Positions 24,113 to 34,849 of a DNA stretch of 64,000 bases are shown piece after piece. Every line of letters begins with the position of its first letter. Within the stretch, counting starts at the first letter, position 1. A program made the position numbers and the translations under genes. The notes beneath the pieces were generated by a model, which was given only the letters and a program-made list of their open reading frames with translations, had not been told where the DNA came from and did not search any database. Origin of the DNA: Rhizopus arrhizus (Eukaryota; Mucoromycota; Mucoromycetes; Mucorales; Rhizopodaceae). Where the stretch lies: the NCBI GenBank assembly GCA_024220505.1, contig JAKZZE010000020.1, positions 682,001 to 746,000 on the forward strand, read 5' to 3'.

Positions 24113-24625
24113 CAAAATCGGATTTTGGTCGATAGTCGCCTTTGATTTCTTTTTGATTTTTAAAGCTTATTTTGTATTCAAAAGATGCTCCTTTTCATGG
24201 CGATTCTAATGGTATGCTTTTAGGTGTGGTTGGATAACTCTAACAGACGTTATTGAAGAAAATGTAAAAGAAAATAAGGGGAAAGGAAAATAATCAGCTT
24301 CACTGCATCGAGAATTGAATGAACACACGTCATAATTGGCAGCATTATTTTTATTACCTATTATTTTCTATCCTCACAGGATACATCAAGAAGACGATCT
24401 CTGGATGCATTGTTCACCCAATGTGCCAGCACACTAAACAGAAAAGAACACCATAAGAATCAACATGAAAACGAATACTCAATTGATACATCATTTACTT
24501 TATTTATCAAAATCACCATAATCCTATTTACAATTGTATATTTTCCCCAATTACCTTATTTAATATGTTATTCCAAAGTATCTATTGTTGTAAAGTAATA
24601 AAAAAAAAAAGGCTTTCTTCCCCCT

Positions 24626-24659
<34 letters not shown>

Positions 24660-24944
24660 TAAGGAGCACATGGCTCAAGTTTATTAAAGTGACGATCAAT
24701 CAAGTCATAATATTGTTTTTGGTTTTTATGTTATATATTTCCCCCTAAAATTAATTTTGGGTGCCGAGTTTTTTTTTTTTTTTTTTTTGCACGTTCAAGC
24801 AATTGTAGTCAAGAACTGGTGTTCTTGTTAATCTTGTTGTTATTGATATTAATGGTCTTTTACAGTCTTCTATTAATTGATTTCTGTTATCACTTCACCG
24901 TATAGCGAAACTAAACATAACACACATATTAGCAACTGTCAACT
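24113..24944 (+). repeat. Dispersed module, copy 1
   Basis: It starts at GACAAAATCGGATTTTGG and runs to AGCAACTGTCA, and is about 90% identical to the inverse of the copies at 34.88-35.75 and 40.75-41.61 kb. Copy 1 is the longest in the middle: a piece at about 24391-24610, with a reading frame ending in a hydrophobic segment (FIKITIILFTIVYFP) and a stop at 24596-24598, is missing from both other copies. It also carries a separate poly-A insertion at 24629-24738. It stops shortly after the point where the nuclease-like ORF begins in the other two copies. Confidence 0.75.
24629..24738 (-). mobile_element. Retroposed mRNA 3' end or SINE-like insertion
   Basis: On the minus strand about 80 nt of unique sequence with AATAAA lies 22 nt before a pure A run of about 30. 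The insert is flanked by direct repeats TTCCCCCTAAA at 24618-24628 and 24739-24749, and the same site is empty in the two other copies of the module. This is the structure of a severely 5'-truncated processed transcript inserted by LINE machinery. Its parent gene is not identifiable here. Confidence 0.75.
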
Positions 24945-24955
24945 AATTTAACGAC

Positions 24956-25983
24956 TTTACTAGATAACCAGAGACAACTTATTCAATACCTGAACAAAGT
25001 ATATCGATCTGGCCAGCCGGTGGATAGTGACATGTACGAACAAAAACAAATATCAATGAAGCAGATTTACTCAGAAACTGTTATAATCACTGATCTATTT
25101 GATGAGAAAACATTGGCATCATTTTCTACATGGTGCGGCACAGTCAAGTTAGATCTAACGCTTGCTGAGCAAACGCGCAAAATTCAAAAAAAAAAAACGA
25201 TGTCTCCCAAACTAAAGTAAGGTACCGCTCCCTTTGGGTTTTAAAAAGCGCACATCGAGGTATATTATGCTAGTCAATAAAACTGATACTTTTATACATT
25301 TGATTTTCATGTTTTTTTCTTTTTTTTACTGTAGAATCAGCAGCTAGAGAAATCTTAAATGTTGGCGCAACACATCAAGCCAGACTACACGGTCTTATAA
25401 GCGAGGGGTGTAAAATCATCGGGTATGTAAGGAAGTCGCCTGGAAAGGAGTCAACGCAGACAAGACTTCGTCTTTTGGGAAGTATGGTAGACAAATTGAT
25501 GAAAGCTTCTTCCGTAGACATGGTGTTTGGTTCATACAGCTCTTCTTCAAATGAACCATTTGTAAAACGTGATACCACTAGAACCACGGTCATCCCAAGG
25601 AATGCAGGAAACACGCAAGGTAACACAGCGAAGTATTACGAAGATTCTTGTTAAATTAAAACAATTTGCTTTAGATTTTTTGCAATTTTTAGCGACTGCT
25701 ACTTGTCCAATTACAATTGTGGCAATTGACTTTGCTGGTTTGACAACAAACAAACCTGACTTGGTCAAATTTCTTCGGTAATGCAGCAATATGCTTACAT
25801 TATCATGTCCTCTAATGCAATTGTTATAGTGATCATAAGGCTGTAAAAAACATAGTGATCGACAACATCGAATCTCGCAACGAAGCTTATTGCTTAACCA
25901 GGGAGCAGATTCTTTTAGATAAAGCTGTACTTCAGCTTTTCGACTGTCGCTCTGCTCCAGTACGGCGATCTCTGATGTCATGA
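24956..25983 (+). CDS. Serine-recombinase (resolvase)-like gene, multi-exon
   Basis: Three well-phased exons, 25335-25619, 25675-25777 and 25830-25983, end at TGA 25981-25983. Exon one of these contains IIGYVRKSPGKE, a Y-x-R-x-S arrangement like the nucleophile motif of small serine recombinases, then VDKLMKAS and SSSSNEPFVKRD, which parallels the SG-x-N-x-R region. The next exons hold IVAIDFAGLTTN and a C-terminal part with DCRSAPVRRS. A further open stretch at about 24975-25216 (QRQLIQYLNKVYRSG...) is likely a 5' exon, but its phase does not join to the next without a frame change, possibly at an A11 run near 25187. The layout recalls IS607-type recombinases; no TnpB/Fanzor-like partner is present. 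It lies 12 bp after module copy 1. Function is inferred. Confidence 0.4.
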
Positions 25984-26602
25984 TTTGACATTTTACGTTT
26001 TTTAATTGTTTGATTACACGTATAAAAATCATATCCATAAAAAAAATTAAAAATAACAGAGTGTAGTATATTGGTAATAATGATTTAAGAAAAGATAAAA
26101 ACAAAGATCAAGAAACATTTTGGATACTTTTTGAGACTGATCTTTATTTCAGTTTAAGTTAAAGTAAAAATTATTCTAATTGAAGGTAGGCATTTATATC
26201 TTATTGAGTGAGTGGCTTGATATCTTCTATTGTAAGCGTTCTTCTAATCTTCAGGTACCTTGTAAACTTTTATGTTCAAGCTTTCATGCTTCTAATATTA
26301 ATAACGTAAAAATCTTTTCCTTTTGCACGAAACCATACTTTATAAGATAAGGAAAGTTAAATATGTCAATATGATAACATTAATATTTAGCGCTTTAGCG
26401 TACATCAAATCATGATTTCAGTTCTATAGCTAAATAACAATAATCCGGAAAATAAAATAAAAATATCAATCCTTTATAAAGATTTTTCCTTATGAATAAA
26501 TTTAAAATGTACAATAAGAAAAATTCGAGATGTTACGGTTATTACATATTAAACTCGAAATTTATAAATCGAAAAGATATTGCTTATCTTTTCTTTTCTA
26601 AT
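25984..26602. other. AT-rich intergenic region, nothing recognised
   Basis: Very AT-rich 3' flanks of two convergent genes. No repeat, RNA gene or open frame is supported. Confidence 0.55.
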
Positions 26603-27226
26603 TTAAATCATATCAAGAGATTTTAAAAATCCTTCACTAGCTCTTACAACTTGCTTAAAGTTGTGTTCAAATCCATCATCACCTCCATAATAAGGATCTT
26701 CAATGATTAACTCTCCTTCAGGATCATATTCGCCAAATAGTTTAATGACTGCATTAGAACCAGAAGGCGCCATGCTCTATTTATGATCAATCTTCAACTT
26801 CATTAAAGACCTTTATGGTTTACCTTTAAGTCTCTCAAATTGGATTTATCCATACAAAGAACATAATCAAAGCGATCAAAATCTTGTTTGGATACTTTTC
26901 TAGCACGATGGTTGACAGACACACCATGAGAACGACAACAGGCAGAGCTACGGCTATCAGGTTGCTCTCCAACCTACTTTAAGTTAAATAAAGTGAGCAA
27001 ACACTTGTATGTATTGTTTACGTGGTAAGCAGCTGTTCCTGCAGAATCAATCTTGCTGAAACAATCTTGCAAATTATTTTTTTTAACAATGTGAGTGAAC
27101 ACGGCCTCAGCCATAGGTGAACGACAAATGTTGCCTTTTACAAGTTTAATGATTATGAATTTGAACAAAAACAAAAGATGAATTACCTAAGCAAACAAAT
27201 AAAACACTCACAGATTCTGTTGTCAT
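26603..27226 (-). CDS. LTP1: Low-molecular-weight protein tyrosine phosphatase
   Basis: Four minus-strand exons (27226-27187, 27134-27022, 26973-26824, 26776-26603) give 158 residues, the usual size of the family. The P-loop CLGNICRS (C-x5-R-S), with Cys as nucleophile, lies near residues 11-18 and is split by the first intron. The general-acid loop EDPYYGG is present near residue 126. The enzyme hydrolyses phosphotyrosine on proteins and also small aryl phosphates, in the cytosol. The first exon codes only 13 residues. The gene is divergent from UTP23, with 490 bp between the starts. Confidence 0.92.
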
Positions 27227-27716
27227 TAGGTTAACAGAGTAAAAACAGGAGAAAAAGCAAGTGACTCAACAGTTACTTTAAAAACTCAGCTTTTATGTCA
27301 AATAGGATACTTTTTTTTTTTTTTTTTTTGCAAATGTTCAGATCTCGTCATATATTTTCCAAGCAAACACTGTTTCTTACTGTAGTTGATTCAAAGGATT
27401 TGAATGAGTTATCGTCAATTTTTGTGATTTCCAATTTCGAATGTTTATAAAACACTTCTAATTTCATGACTAAATCTTTACACTTATGGTTTCTTATAAG
27501 ACAATAATAATCCATGGTTTTCCTGAGGCCGCGATTATCGTAAAATATCTGCATAATCCATATTAATGACGATTCTATTCATTTAAAAATTACTTTTTTG
27601 AAGTCAACGATATAATAAAGCTCTTCTACTTGGGACTTGAAAAAATGCTTTGACAGTCACTTGTTTCTCTATTTTTCTTTATTTCAATTTTTTTTTTTCT
27701 TTTTTTGTAATTTTTA
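27227..27716. other. Divergent intergenic region LTP1/UTP23
   Basis: It must hold the promoters of both genes. T tracts occur at 27310-27329 and 27689-27710, the latter ending 7 nt before the UTP23 start. A 68-codon minus-strand frame at 27348-27554 lacks recognisable features and is not annotated. Confidence 0.5.
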
Positions 27717-28451
27717 ATGGGTATAAGTGCTAAAAAGCAAAAGACAATCAAAAAAACTGTTCATAGTTATTGTATTGGCTTTGGATTTCGGCCTCCATTT
27801 CAAGTTGTTCTAGACGGTGAATTTTGTCGTGCAGCTTTAGAAAAACAAGTTTATGTGAAAGATGCTCTTCCAGAACTTTTGGGTGGTTTAACACGTATAG
27901 GTATTTGTACCGTAAATAAACACTCTATATTTATCTAACAATCATATATAGTGGTTACGGACTGTATCTTGCAAGATATCAAATCAAAAGGACATGATTA
28001 TACCAGCGCACTTGTATTGGCTAAAAAATTCGAGTCTCGCAAGTGTCCTCATCAAAAGACAAGCCTTGTGTCAGCTAAAGACTGTATTCTCGACCTCGTA
28101 TCAACCAATAATCCAGAGCATTTCTTTGTAGCTAGCGGAAATGCTCAGCTGAAAAACGCTATTCGAAAAATACCAGGTGTGCCTGTGGTGATTGTGAATA
28201 CAAGAAAGAAGGGTTTAGGATTAGAAGAAATGACAGGTAAAACAAAGAGAGCCATGAAGGAGCATGAGGAGGATAAAGTGAAACCATTGGATAAAGAGAC
28301 AGCAAAGTTAAAGAGAGCTTTGATGGGTGATCAAGAAGAACAAAAACCAAGGCCAAAGAAAAGAAAGATAAAGGGCGTAAACCCATTGGCAATGAAGAAG
28401 AAGAAAAAGAAGACGCCACCTCCGCCTAAAAAGAAGGAAATAAAAGAATAA
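27717..28451 (+). CDS. UTP23: rRNA-processing protein UTP23 (PIN-like, SSU processome)
   Basis: Exons 27717-27900 and 27952-28451 give 227 residues. The start MGISAKKQKTIKK, the block PPFQVVLDGEF and the PIN-like core (CILQDI, RKCPHQK, AKDCILDLV, NPEHFFVAS) match Utp23, and IPGVPVV marks the end of the PIN fold. Utp23 is an essential, probably catalytically inactive PIN protein that binds the U3/18S pre-rRNA complex in the nucleolus. The C-terminal 90 residues are Lys-rich and fit RNA binding and nucleolar targeting. The 51-nt intron lies in the PIN domain. It converges with the CBS-PB1 gene, the stops being 51 bp apart. Confidence 0.9.
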
Positions 28452-28502
28452 TAAACATTATATTTTATTATGAAAATCTAGAATTAAAAAACTTTTTAAA
28501 TA

Positions 28503-30719
28503 TTATTTACGTCCTCCTATGCGAGAAAGAACAAAGACACCGGCAATCACAACACCCAAGAAAGTAATGGCAGCAGGTAATACTAAATCTTGAGGAATAC
28601 CCAAAACGTCTTTAGTTTTTGCTTCTGGTTCTTCATCATCATCTGAAGATGTCTCGATTTTCTTTTTTAAACTATGTCTCTTTTTACTCTTTTTGCTTTC
28701 AATTACTGATTCTTCTTCTTGAACTTCTTGCTCAGGTTCTTCGATTGCTTCCATCACAGGCTGAGGCTCTTCAGGTTCATTTTCGGTAGGAATAGGGGTA
28801 ACAGGGACCACTGGAGCAGCAGTATCATTAATAAATAGTTTGACACGATCTTGACCCATCTTGCGTGCCAATTTGACAGCATCTTGAACATCGGCGTCTG
28901 AAGTCATCAAGACATGATCATCTTCATCATCTAAATAAGATATACTAAGCCAAGACTCCACTGGTTCGTTATCCTCTGTCACTCCAAGATAATCCAAATG
29001 CTCGCCAGCTACTTTTTGATGGATAGATTTCAAGAGCGAACTGTAACTATCCGAGGGACAAGCGATTCTGTGGGTTTTACCACTGATAGTTGTAAACTTG
29101 AAGGAAAAGGTGCCCTGAACATTTTCTTTAACAGAAGACTGATGTTGTGTCGTTTCATCTGATGTAGAGCATTCTTCGTTATTTGCCACCATGCTCGCAG
29201 ACTCATTAGGTGTAATTTCTGAAAAGCCCTGAAGTTGAGAAAAGGATGTTGAAGGCTCAGGAGAGATGATTTGATTGCTGTGATGGTTATTGCTGTGAGT
29301 TGCAGAAAGCAATTGCGAATCAGATAGTTGTGATTCAGTATCATTGTTATCCGTGGCACCAAAACTGTCCCAGAATCGGGACCACATGGGCCCTTCACCA
29401 TCATTACCCTGAATACTGTTGATTTGTTCCAGTGTAGCATATGTTAATTTCAAAACATCCACCATACCCACTACATCACCTTCTTCAACGATTGGAAGAT
29501 TCAAGTAATGTCCATCTACATACGTTTGATAAGTTTTTCCTTTTTATCTTATTTTATGATTTTTTACCGTGCATCTTTCTTAAGGCATCCATGATACTCA
29601 TTTGAGCAGGAGCTGTATCAGGATGAGGCGTCATCACACGCACTACCGAACAATTTTCTGGATTCAACCCTGGTGCAATCACACGCAAGACAACATCCTT
29701 GGTGGTAAAGATACCCGCCAAACCTTCTCGATCAGTAACCAATACTGCAGTCGTATGATACTCCTTCATCATTCGTGCCACCTCACGTACGTTGGTCTTG
29801 ACATTGACTTCAGGAGGTGCATGTCCATCAAGTACAGTACTAAGATCAGGGCATTCCATTTTGTCACGCAATGCCTCCATGTATTGAACGAGCTGAATAG
29901 GGCTGTTATTCCATTCTTTCTCAACGCCCTCCAGAGCATCATATAATTTACGTGATGAACCAAATGCTCTTTCCATCTTGTCCAAGGCTTCGTATAAGCA
30001 TTTGGTAATATCCAATAAGCCAAAAATATCACCTTCTTCATTACATACCGGCTATATACATATCGTTAGGGCATGTATCGTATGCAAGCTCATGTACTTA
30101 CTAAGTGACGGAAACCACGAGAAACCATTAGATTAAGAGCATCCGTAGCTGAGGTATCTGAGGTAACACACATTGGCCCTTTCGTCATGATTTTTGCCAC
30201 AGTTGTATTTCTAATGGATAATTTGATTTTTTTTTTTTAAAAAAAAGCATTGCTTTCTATTATCTCTTTGTTTACCTAGCATCTAATGATTCGGCCACAA
30301 CACGATAAGCTAAATCTTTAGCAGTGAAAATACCACTTAAATGCTCTTCATCGTCCACAACCAACACACAGTCACTTCTTTTAGCAGCCAAAAGTTGGGC
30401 AGCCTCAATCACTAACATGTTTTCCTTGACTGTTAATGCTTGAGAAGGTCGAAGGGCTGAAACTGTGCCTGCAATTTTTCGCGTTTGCCGCACCTTTTTG
30501 TTTGAACCTGATTTCTTTTTAGAAAGCTCTTGTTCAAGTTTCTTTCGAATGGCCTGTCCATGGAGTTAGCAAGAAAAAAAAATATTGCTAACAATATACC
30601 TCGTCTCTTTTGCTTTGACGTTGTCTACTTCCATTGTTTACAGAATCAATAGAATAAGACTCTGTTCGAGAAGGGGTTACAGAAGGAATTCGTGAACCAG
30701 CTGCTCTCTTGGTTGACAT
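28503..30719 (-). CDS. CBS-PB1 domain protein with C-terminal membrane anchor (Mug70-like)
   Basis: Five minus-strand exons (30719-30600, 30553-30276, 30210-30102, 30051-29568, 29515-28503) give about 667 residues. A basic, Ser-rich start is followed by four CBS repeats (about residues 60-170 and 225-355; recognisable by GIFTAKDLAYRVVA and GIFTTKDVVLRVIA), a low-complexity linker, a PB1 domain (about 450-535, with the acidic LDDEDDHVLMTSDADV loop) and a single hydrophobic helix just before the end (LVLPAAITFLGVVIAGVFVL region, about 640-660). CBS pairs usually sense adenosine nucleotides and PB1 mediates scaffold pairing. The C-terminal helix suggests a tail-anchored protein. S. pombe Mug70 and filamentous-fungal relatives have the same order. 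The 5'-UTR region holds a 43-nt A run (T on the sense strand). Confidence 0.85.
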
Positions 30720-30730
30720 TTTAACAAGTA

Positions 30731-30731
30731 G

Positions 30732-30774
<43 letters not shown>
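30731..30774. repeat. A homopolymer of about 44 nt
   Basis: A pure A run directly upstream of the CBS-PB1 start codon (a T tract on its sense strand). It may be a poly(dA:dT) promoter element; its length makes slippage or assembly error likely. Confidence 0.7.
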
Positions 30775-30776
<2 letters not shown>

Positions 30777-31105
30777 ACCCTTGGTAGATTGTATATACAG
30801 TTAGTATAGTAGATTTTGTCGGTTCACAAAAAACTATTGGCTGTTACAAAAAAGGTAGTTGTCGCTTGATGAAAAATTTCATGTCGATAAATAAACTTTC
30901 GTATGTCGGTTCCTGATGAAGCGTATTGTCATTTCATGTTAAAGTAAATTGGATGTCGTACCTAATTCAATCCTTGTTGATTCCGTTTCGTCTTTCAATA
31001 TGGTACCAACCCTCTGAGGCACACTTTATTTTCTTTTAATCTAATAAAAAAATAATTTTCTCCTTTCCCCTAGAACCTTCTAAGTCGCGTATCGTGGAGT
31101 CACTT

Positions 31106-31762
31106 ATGTTAGTTTCTAATAGTGACTATAATAACAATAATAATGTGGACCCTAATGCAACCTTTACCCTCACGGAGGAGCAACAAGAAGCCCTTTATCA
31201 GCAGTTTGCCCAAAGATATCAGGCAGAGCACCCAAATCAAGACGCTTCAACAAGAAGAAACGAAGTCATGGAACTACCAGAAGAAATATGGGACGAGCTC
31301 AACTCATCGTCTCGGAATGAGTTACAATCCAATTCCAAACGATTTATCAGAGACACACAGAGATACGTTGCTGGAGACTGGACAAAGACCCTAGTTATCA
31401 GCAAACCGTTCGTGGCAGATCTTAAAAGATACAACGTGGAGGCAAAACAAGTCATCTCAAATAGATACAATGACTTAGACAAACTCAGGATTGTGGGTAG
31501 ATCAGCAGCCGAGATATTCGAAGGTCTCGATGCCTGCATGGAATCTGGAGACCAAGAAACATTCTTCCAAGTTATGAAAAAGGTTAGACAGCTATCCATT
31601 TTCAGCTTTGCTACAAGCCAGGAAATTGATAGAGAGGCAAAAGAGCTTACCCTTGCAGCCCTTCGCCTTCCACAACATGCAAAACACCTGGAAGACCAAC
31701 ATGTTGAAGATGACATCAAGAGAATGGTCTTCTCCAACCAAGATGTGGAGAAGATTCACTAA
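31106..31762 (+). CDS. Gag-like ORF1 of DIRS-like element 1
   Basis: Open from an ATG at 31106 (a GTG-led start at 31094 is also open) to TAA at 31760-31762, about 218 residues. It begins with a poly-Asn patch and is otherwise helical and charged. The second half (REAKELTLAALRLPQHAKHL) aligns by eye with the corresponding part of remnant 3 (AKEVAIKALKLPTSIKYLE). A Gly/Arg-rich part (NRWGNRGRAQFRGRGFG) follows in another frame at about 31815-31870, so the ORF is probably cut short by a frameshift. The role would be capsid and RNA binding. Confidence 0.5.
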   Translation: MLVSNSDYNNNNNVDPNATFTLTEEQQEALYQQFAQRYQAEHPNQDASTRRNEVMELPEEIWDELNSSSRNELQSNSKRFIRDTQRYVAGDWTKTLVISKPFVADLKRYNVEAKQVISNRYNDLDKLRIVGRSAAEIFEGLDACMESGDQETFFQVMKKVRQLSIFSFATSQEIDREAKELTLAALRLPQHAKHLEDQHVEDDIKRMVFSNQDVEKIH

Positions 31763-31992
31763 GCAAGATACGAAAGCTCAATCCTGCGAAATGCCACCTC
31801 CATTCAGCAAAGAGGTTTCTCCAATAGATGGGGTAATAGAGGAAGAGCGCAGTTCAGAGGAAGAGGTTTTGGGAACACTTTTGCTCAAAAGCCTTTTTTT
31901 GGAGAGGCCGGGGAAGGGTATTCTTCAACCCACTCACGACAAACAAAAACAACAACCAATAAAGACAATAGCGCATTACACCACGCCAGAGG

Positions 31993-32938
31993 ATGGGATC
32001 CTTCCGGGTGAGGTTACAGAAGTTTTATTACCAATGGGAATGGTCAATACATCACAAATGGCCTTTGTCAGTGATAGCAGAAGGCTATCGTCTCCAATTC
32101 CGATCACATCCATCTCCATGGAAGATAAAACCAATGAAATTATTATCACTGGGTCAAGAAGCAATCTCTTTAGCAATTGAAAAATTCTTGACAGCCGGGA
32201 TTATAGAAGTCTCGCCGACCCAAAGCGAGAGCTATCTGTCCAACTTCTTTACGATCTAGGAACCAACGAAGAGAAAACCAATTTTAGATTGTTCTCAACT
32301 CAACCGCTTCTTACAATATCAACACTTCAATATGGAGGGCGTGCCAGCTCTAAGACATATCATAGAAAAAGACAACCTGATGAGCAGACTGGATCTCAAA
32401 GATGCATATTAAAATAATCCTGGGAAGCGGACTTAGAATTATTTTAGAAAAGACAAGTAAGAATGAAGTATAACAATAAAAGGGAAACTCTTATTATTAT
32501 CGAGAGTAAAAAAGTTATTCTTTATTCATTAATAAAACTGATGTATTTATATATCTCTGGTTTCAGTTCAAGGAAAGTACTAGATATATTTCAAAGGATC
32601 TGCGCTTCAATGTCAAAAGACTCAGACGCTCACAACAATATGTAGTAGTGCCAATACACCCAGCATCCCAACAATACTTAACCTTCAAACACCAGGAAGT
32701 GGTATATCAGTACAAGTCAATGGCGTTTGGCCCCAGCGTTACCCCCAGAGTGTTCACCAAGATAATGCGTTACGCGTTAGAACCTTTATGAAGGAAAGGG
32801 ATCAGGTTTGTGTATTATCTGGACGACATTTGTATTTTGGAAAAAACCAGCGAGAGAATGACTCAAGTAACGCAATTAATTATAAAACATTTGACCAAAC
32901 TACAGCAATATCCATTTGTGCATGAGTGCGATATGTAG
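31993..32938 (+). pseudogene. DIRS-type reverse transcriptase, interrupted
   Basis: The frame starting at 31993 shows RLQKFYYQWEW and EGYRLQF (the WGGRL... GYRIPF-like opening of DIRS enzymes) and EKFLTAGIIE; after an in-frame TAG at 32257 it continues with KRKPILDCSQLNRFL, FNMEGVPALRHI and LDLKDAY. An insertion of about 230 bp follows immediately. Beyond it the frame resumes with VVPIHPASQQYLTF, MAFGPSVTPRVF and, after a further TGA, VYYLDDICIL, the catalytic Y-x-D-D box. The copy is inactive: two stops and one insertion. Confidence 0.75.
32411..32637. mobile_element. Unclassified insertion in the reverse-transcriptase frame
   Basis: About 227 bp lie between LDLKDAY and VVVPIHP, which are adjacent in the family. 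The flanks share ATAT on each side, consistent with a 4-bp duplication. The insert starts TAAAATAATCC, contains an inverse ATTATTTTA shortly after, and ends in CACAACA. It could be a solo LTR or a MITE; it has no coding capacity. Confidence 0.5.
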
Positions 32939-33080
32939 TAGGCAGAGTGAATGGATATTCCTCATGATACATGTATACACCGTTTTCAACATCCATTTGC
33001 ATTCTCAGTAATATGACCTTTTGTTTAGGAAAGGGGAGTTTTAGGTAAAATGTAATATAGCAACAAAGATAAAGAAATAC

Positions 33081-33356
33081 TGTTAGAACTTGATATATCT
33101 TTATTAAGTCAAGATAACTATTCTTTTCGATTCTACATGTAAAAAGTGAGAGTATTTATAGACATGATACGGATAAAGGATTAGGACAGAATAGATGATT
33201 ACTATTTCTAATTATTAGTTTAGCCTGTTCCTAGCTTGCATTGTCAATTGTTCTGTTGGGATGGTTTCAGATAACTCTGGACATAGGACTATTTAAGGAG
33301 GCAGTATGGATGAATATAAAGACCTTTAGTTCCATGATTGGATATCATTGCTAACA
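33081..33356. mobile_element. Putative solo LTR
   Basis: The 276-bp unit begins TGTTAG and ends CTAACA, a perfect short inverted end typical of LTRs. It contains a GAGAGTATTTATAG block that resembles the inverse of the promoter part of the LTR at 59.3 kb. A matching 5-bp target duplication is not evident, which lowers confidence. Confidence 0.4.
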
Positions 33357-33638
33357 ATAATATCTCAGTCAGGATAAATGTTTTCATGACTAATGATGAT
33401 CCGGTAAGTAATCGTCATTCCCTATTCAACATGCTCATATTATCAATAAACTATATTACAACCATGTCATCTTATTTGACTATGTGAAGTTAATATGAAT
33501 AAAGCTTAATATAAAAATCTAATCAAAGCATTTTATTGATCTGTGTTGGGAATAATGTTATAAATGATTTCAAGTTATGTCAACATATTATTCAGGATCA
33601 TATCTGATTCCTTTTATTAAAATAAAGTAACTATAATC

Positions 33639-34735
33639 TTATGTATCCTTAATACCTTTGTACCTTTGTAAATCAAATATGCTAAGAAGCGCATACAATA
33701 CAGTTTCTTCTATAACCTTACCTTGCGCGAGAATACCAAAAGTCACTGCTTCATACTCTTTTTTGGCACGGTAGAGGCGTAGATGCAATAGACGCTTCAT
33801 TACTTCCAGTACACGCATTTTGTCTTCGTTAAGTAGGGCTTGGGAAACACCGGGCTTCTTCACTTCTCCACAGCCTACTTCCACAACCACTTCTTGCTGT
33901 TGATAATAGAAAATGATGTCAGGACGTAAACTCTCAATGTCATTATCATCTTGTTGTTTGGAGATCCAAGAAGTGTTGTCAAACTCAACTTGGACTTGGT
34001 CGTGAGCAGAAAACAACGGACACAAAAAGGTAGAAACAGATAAGGTAACTTGACTTAATTCCGATCCTTTGACTTTAATTCTTGGTTTACCATGCAGTAA
34101 ATAAGTGGAGGTAATGACATTATCGAGCACCATTTGATTCAAGGTTGTGTATGTATGTGGTGGGATATACAGTGTGCGTCTTTGCATAGCTCGTTTAAAG
34201 GCATGAATATTTTTGCAGACGTTCTCCGGCAAACTATTACTACCACTATCATCATCATCGCTTAACAAGAAAGGGCCATCAGTCTTAAAAATGGCAGAGG
34301 CATGCAAACGGGTGACACAGTCTGTAGGGAACAGTTGGTTTTCATCACATTTTTTCATGGCACTAGCTACCAAGGCAGCAAAGTGAGAATTGCGAATGGG
34401 AAGAGGAGTACATGGAATATCTTGAAGCTCACACATCTCGATTCTGCAAGTATAGCCAACTGGTATGTTCATTAGATCAGATGGAAAGAACGATGATGGT
34501 GAAGAAGCGGTATCACCGTTGGTATCTTGTATGCCATGAAAGAAAAATTAGCAGAGAAGCTTCAATAAAATATGGCATTATACTTACACTATCAGTAATT
34601 ATTTCAGAACATACAAAGTTTTCGTCTATGGTATGTCTGCAATTTCTTTTTTCTCACGTTGAGGTAGAGGATTGCTCAGATGTTGGCGTTGAAATTTGTT
34701 CAGACGTTTGTTCCCTAGAACGCTTCTATACATCA
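33639..34735 (-). CDS. PD-(D/E)XK nuclease-fold candidate, lineage-type family
   Basis: The main exon is 34525-33639 on the minus strand (the internal ATG at 34472 would give 277 residues; coding character continues upstream of it to an AG acceptor near 34526). Near residue 180 after that ATG is RPDIIFYY, then VVVEVGCGEVKKPG: a literal PD-x17-E-V-K, the signature of PD-(D/E)XK nucleases. A helix with EDKMRVLEVMKRLLHL and the strand VTFGILAQGKV follow. Ser/Thr/Gln-rich coding-like sequence at about 34640-34735 (EQTSEQISTPTSEQSS) is probably an upstream exon. I know of similar Mucoromycota proteins of unknown role; no biochemical function is established. It could be a domesticated or transposon-linked nuclease, or an inactive fold. 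Confidence 0.5.
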
Positions 34736-34849
34736 GCATAAATATACGTCAAATCAGCTTTCAAAGATATATATAGCCATTACTATTGATTACCTAGCTG
34801 GATGAACCTTTGTCCTGCGTTAGCTCAGGCGAGTAAGAGGGAAGGTACA

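Larger units (their letters stand above)
30990..33060 (+). mobile_element. DIRS-like retroelement remnant 1
   Basis: The region from about 30990 to at least 32938 holds a gag-like ORF followed by a broken DIRS-type reverse transcriptase. The leader just before ORF1 (CTCTGAGGCACACTTTATTTTC ... CTTCTAAGTCGCGTATCGTGGA in outline) is clearly similar to the leader of remnant 3 at 46.99-47.09 kb, which defines a family. No tyrosine recombinase and no terminal repeats are seen, so the 3' part is missing. Confidence 0.65.

Noticed and set aside
27348..27554. Minus-strand frame of 68 codons between LTP1 and UTP23
   Set aside because: No family, no splice context, and it lies in a promoter region.
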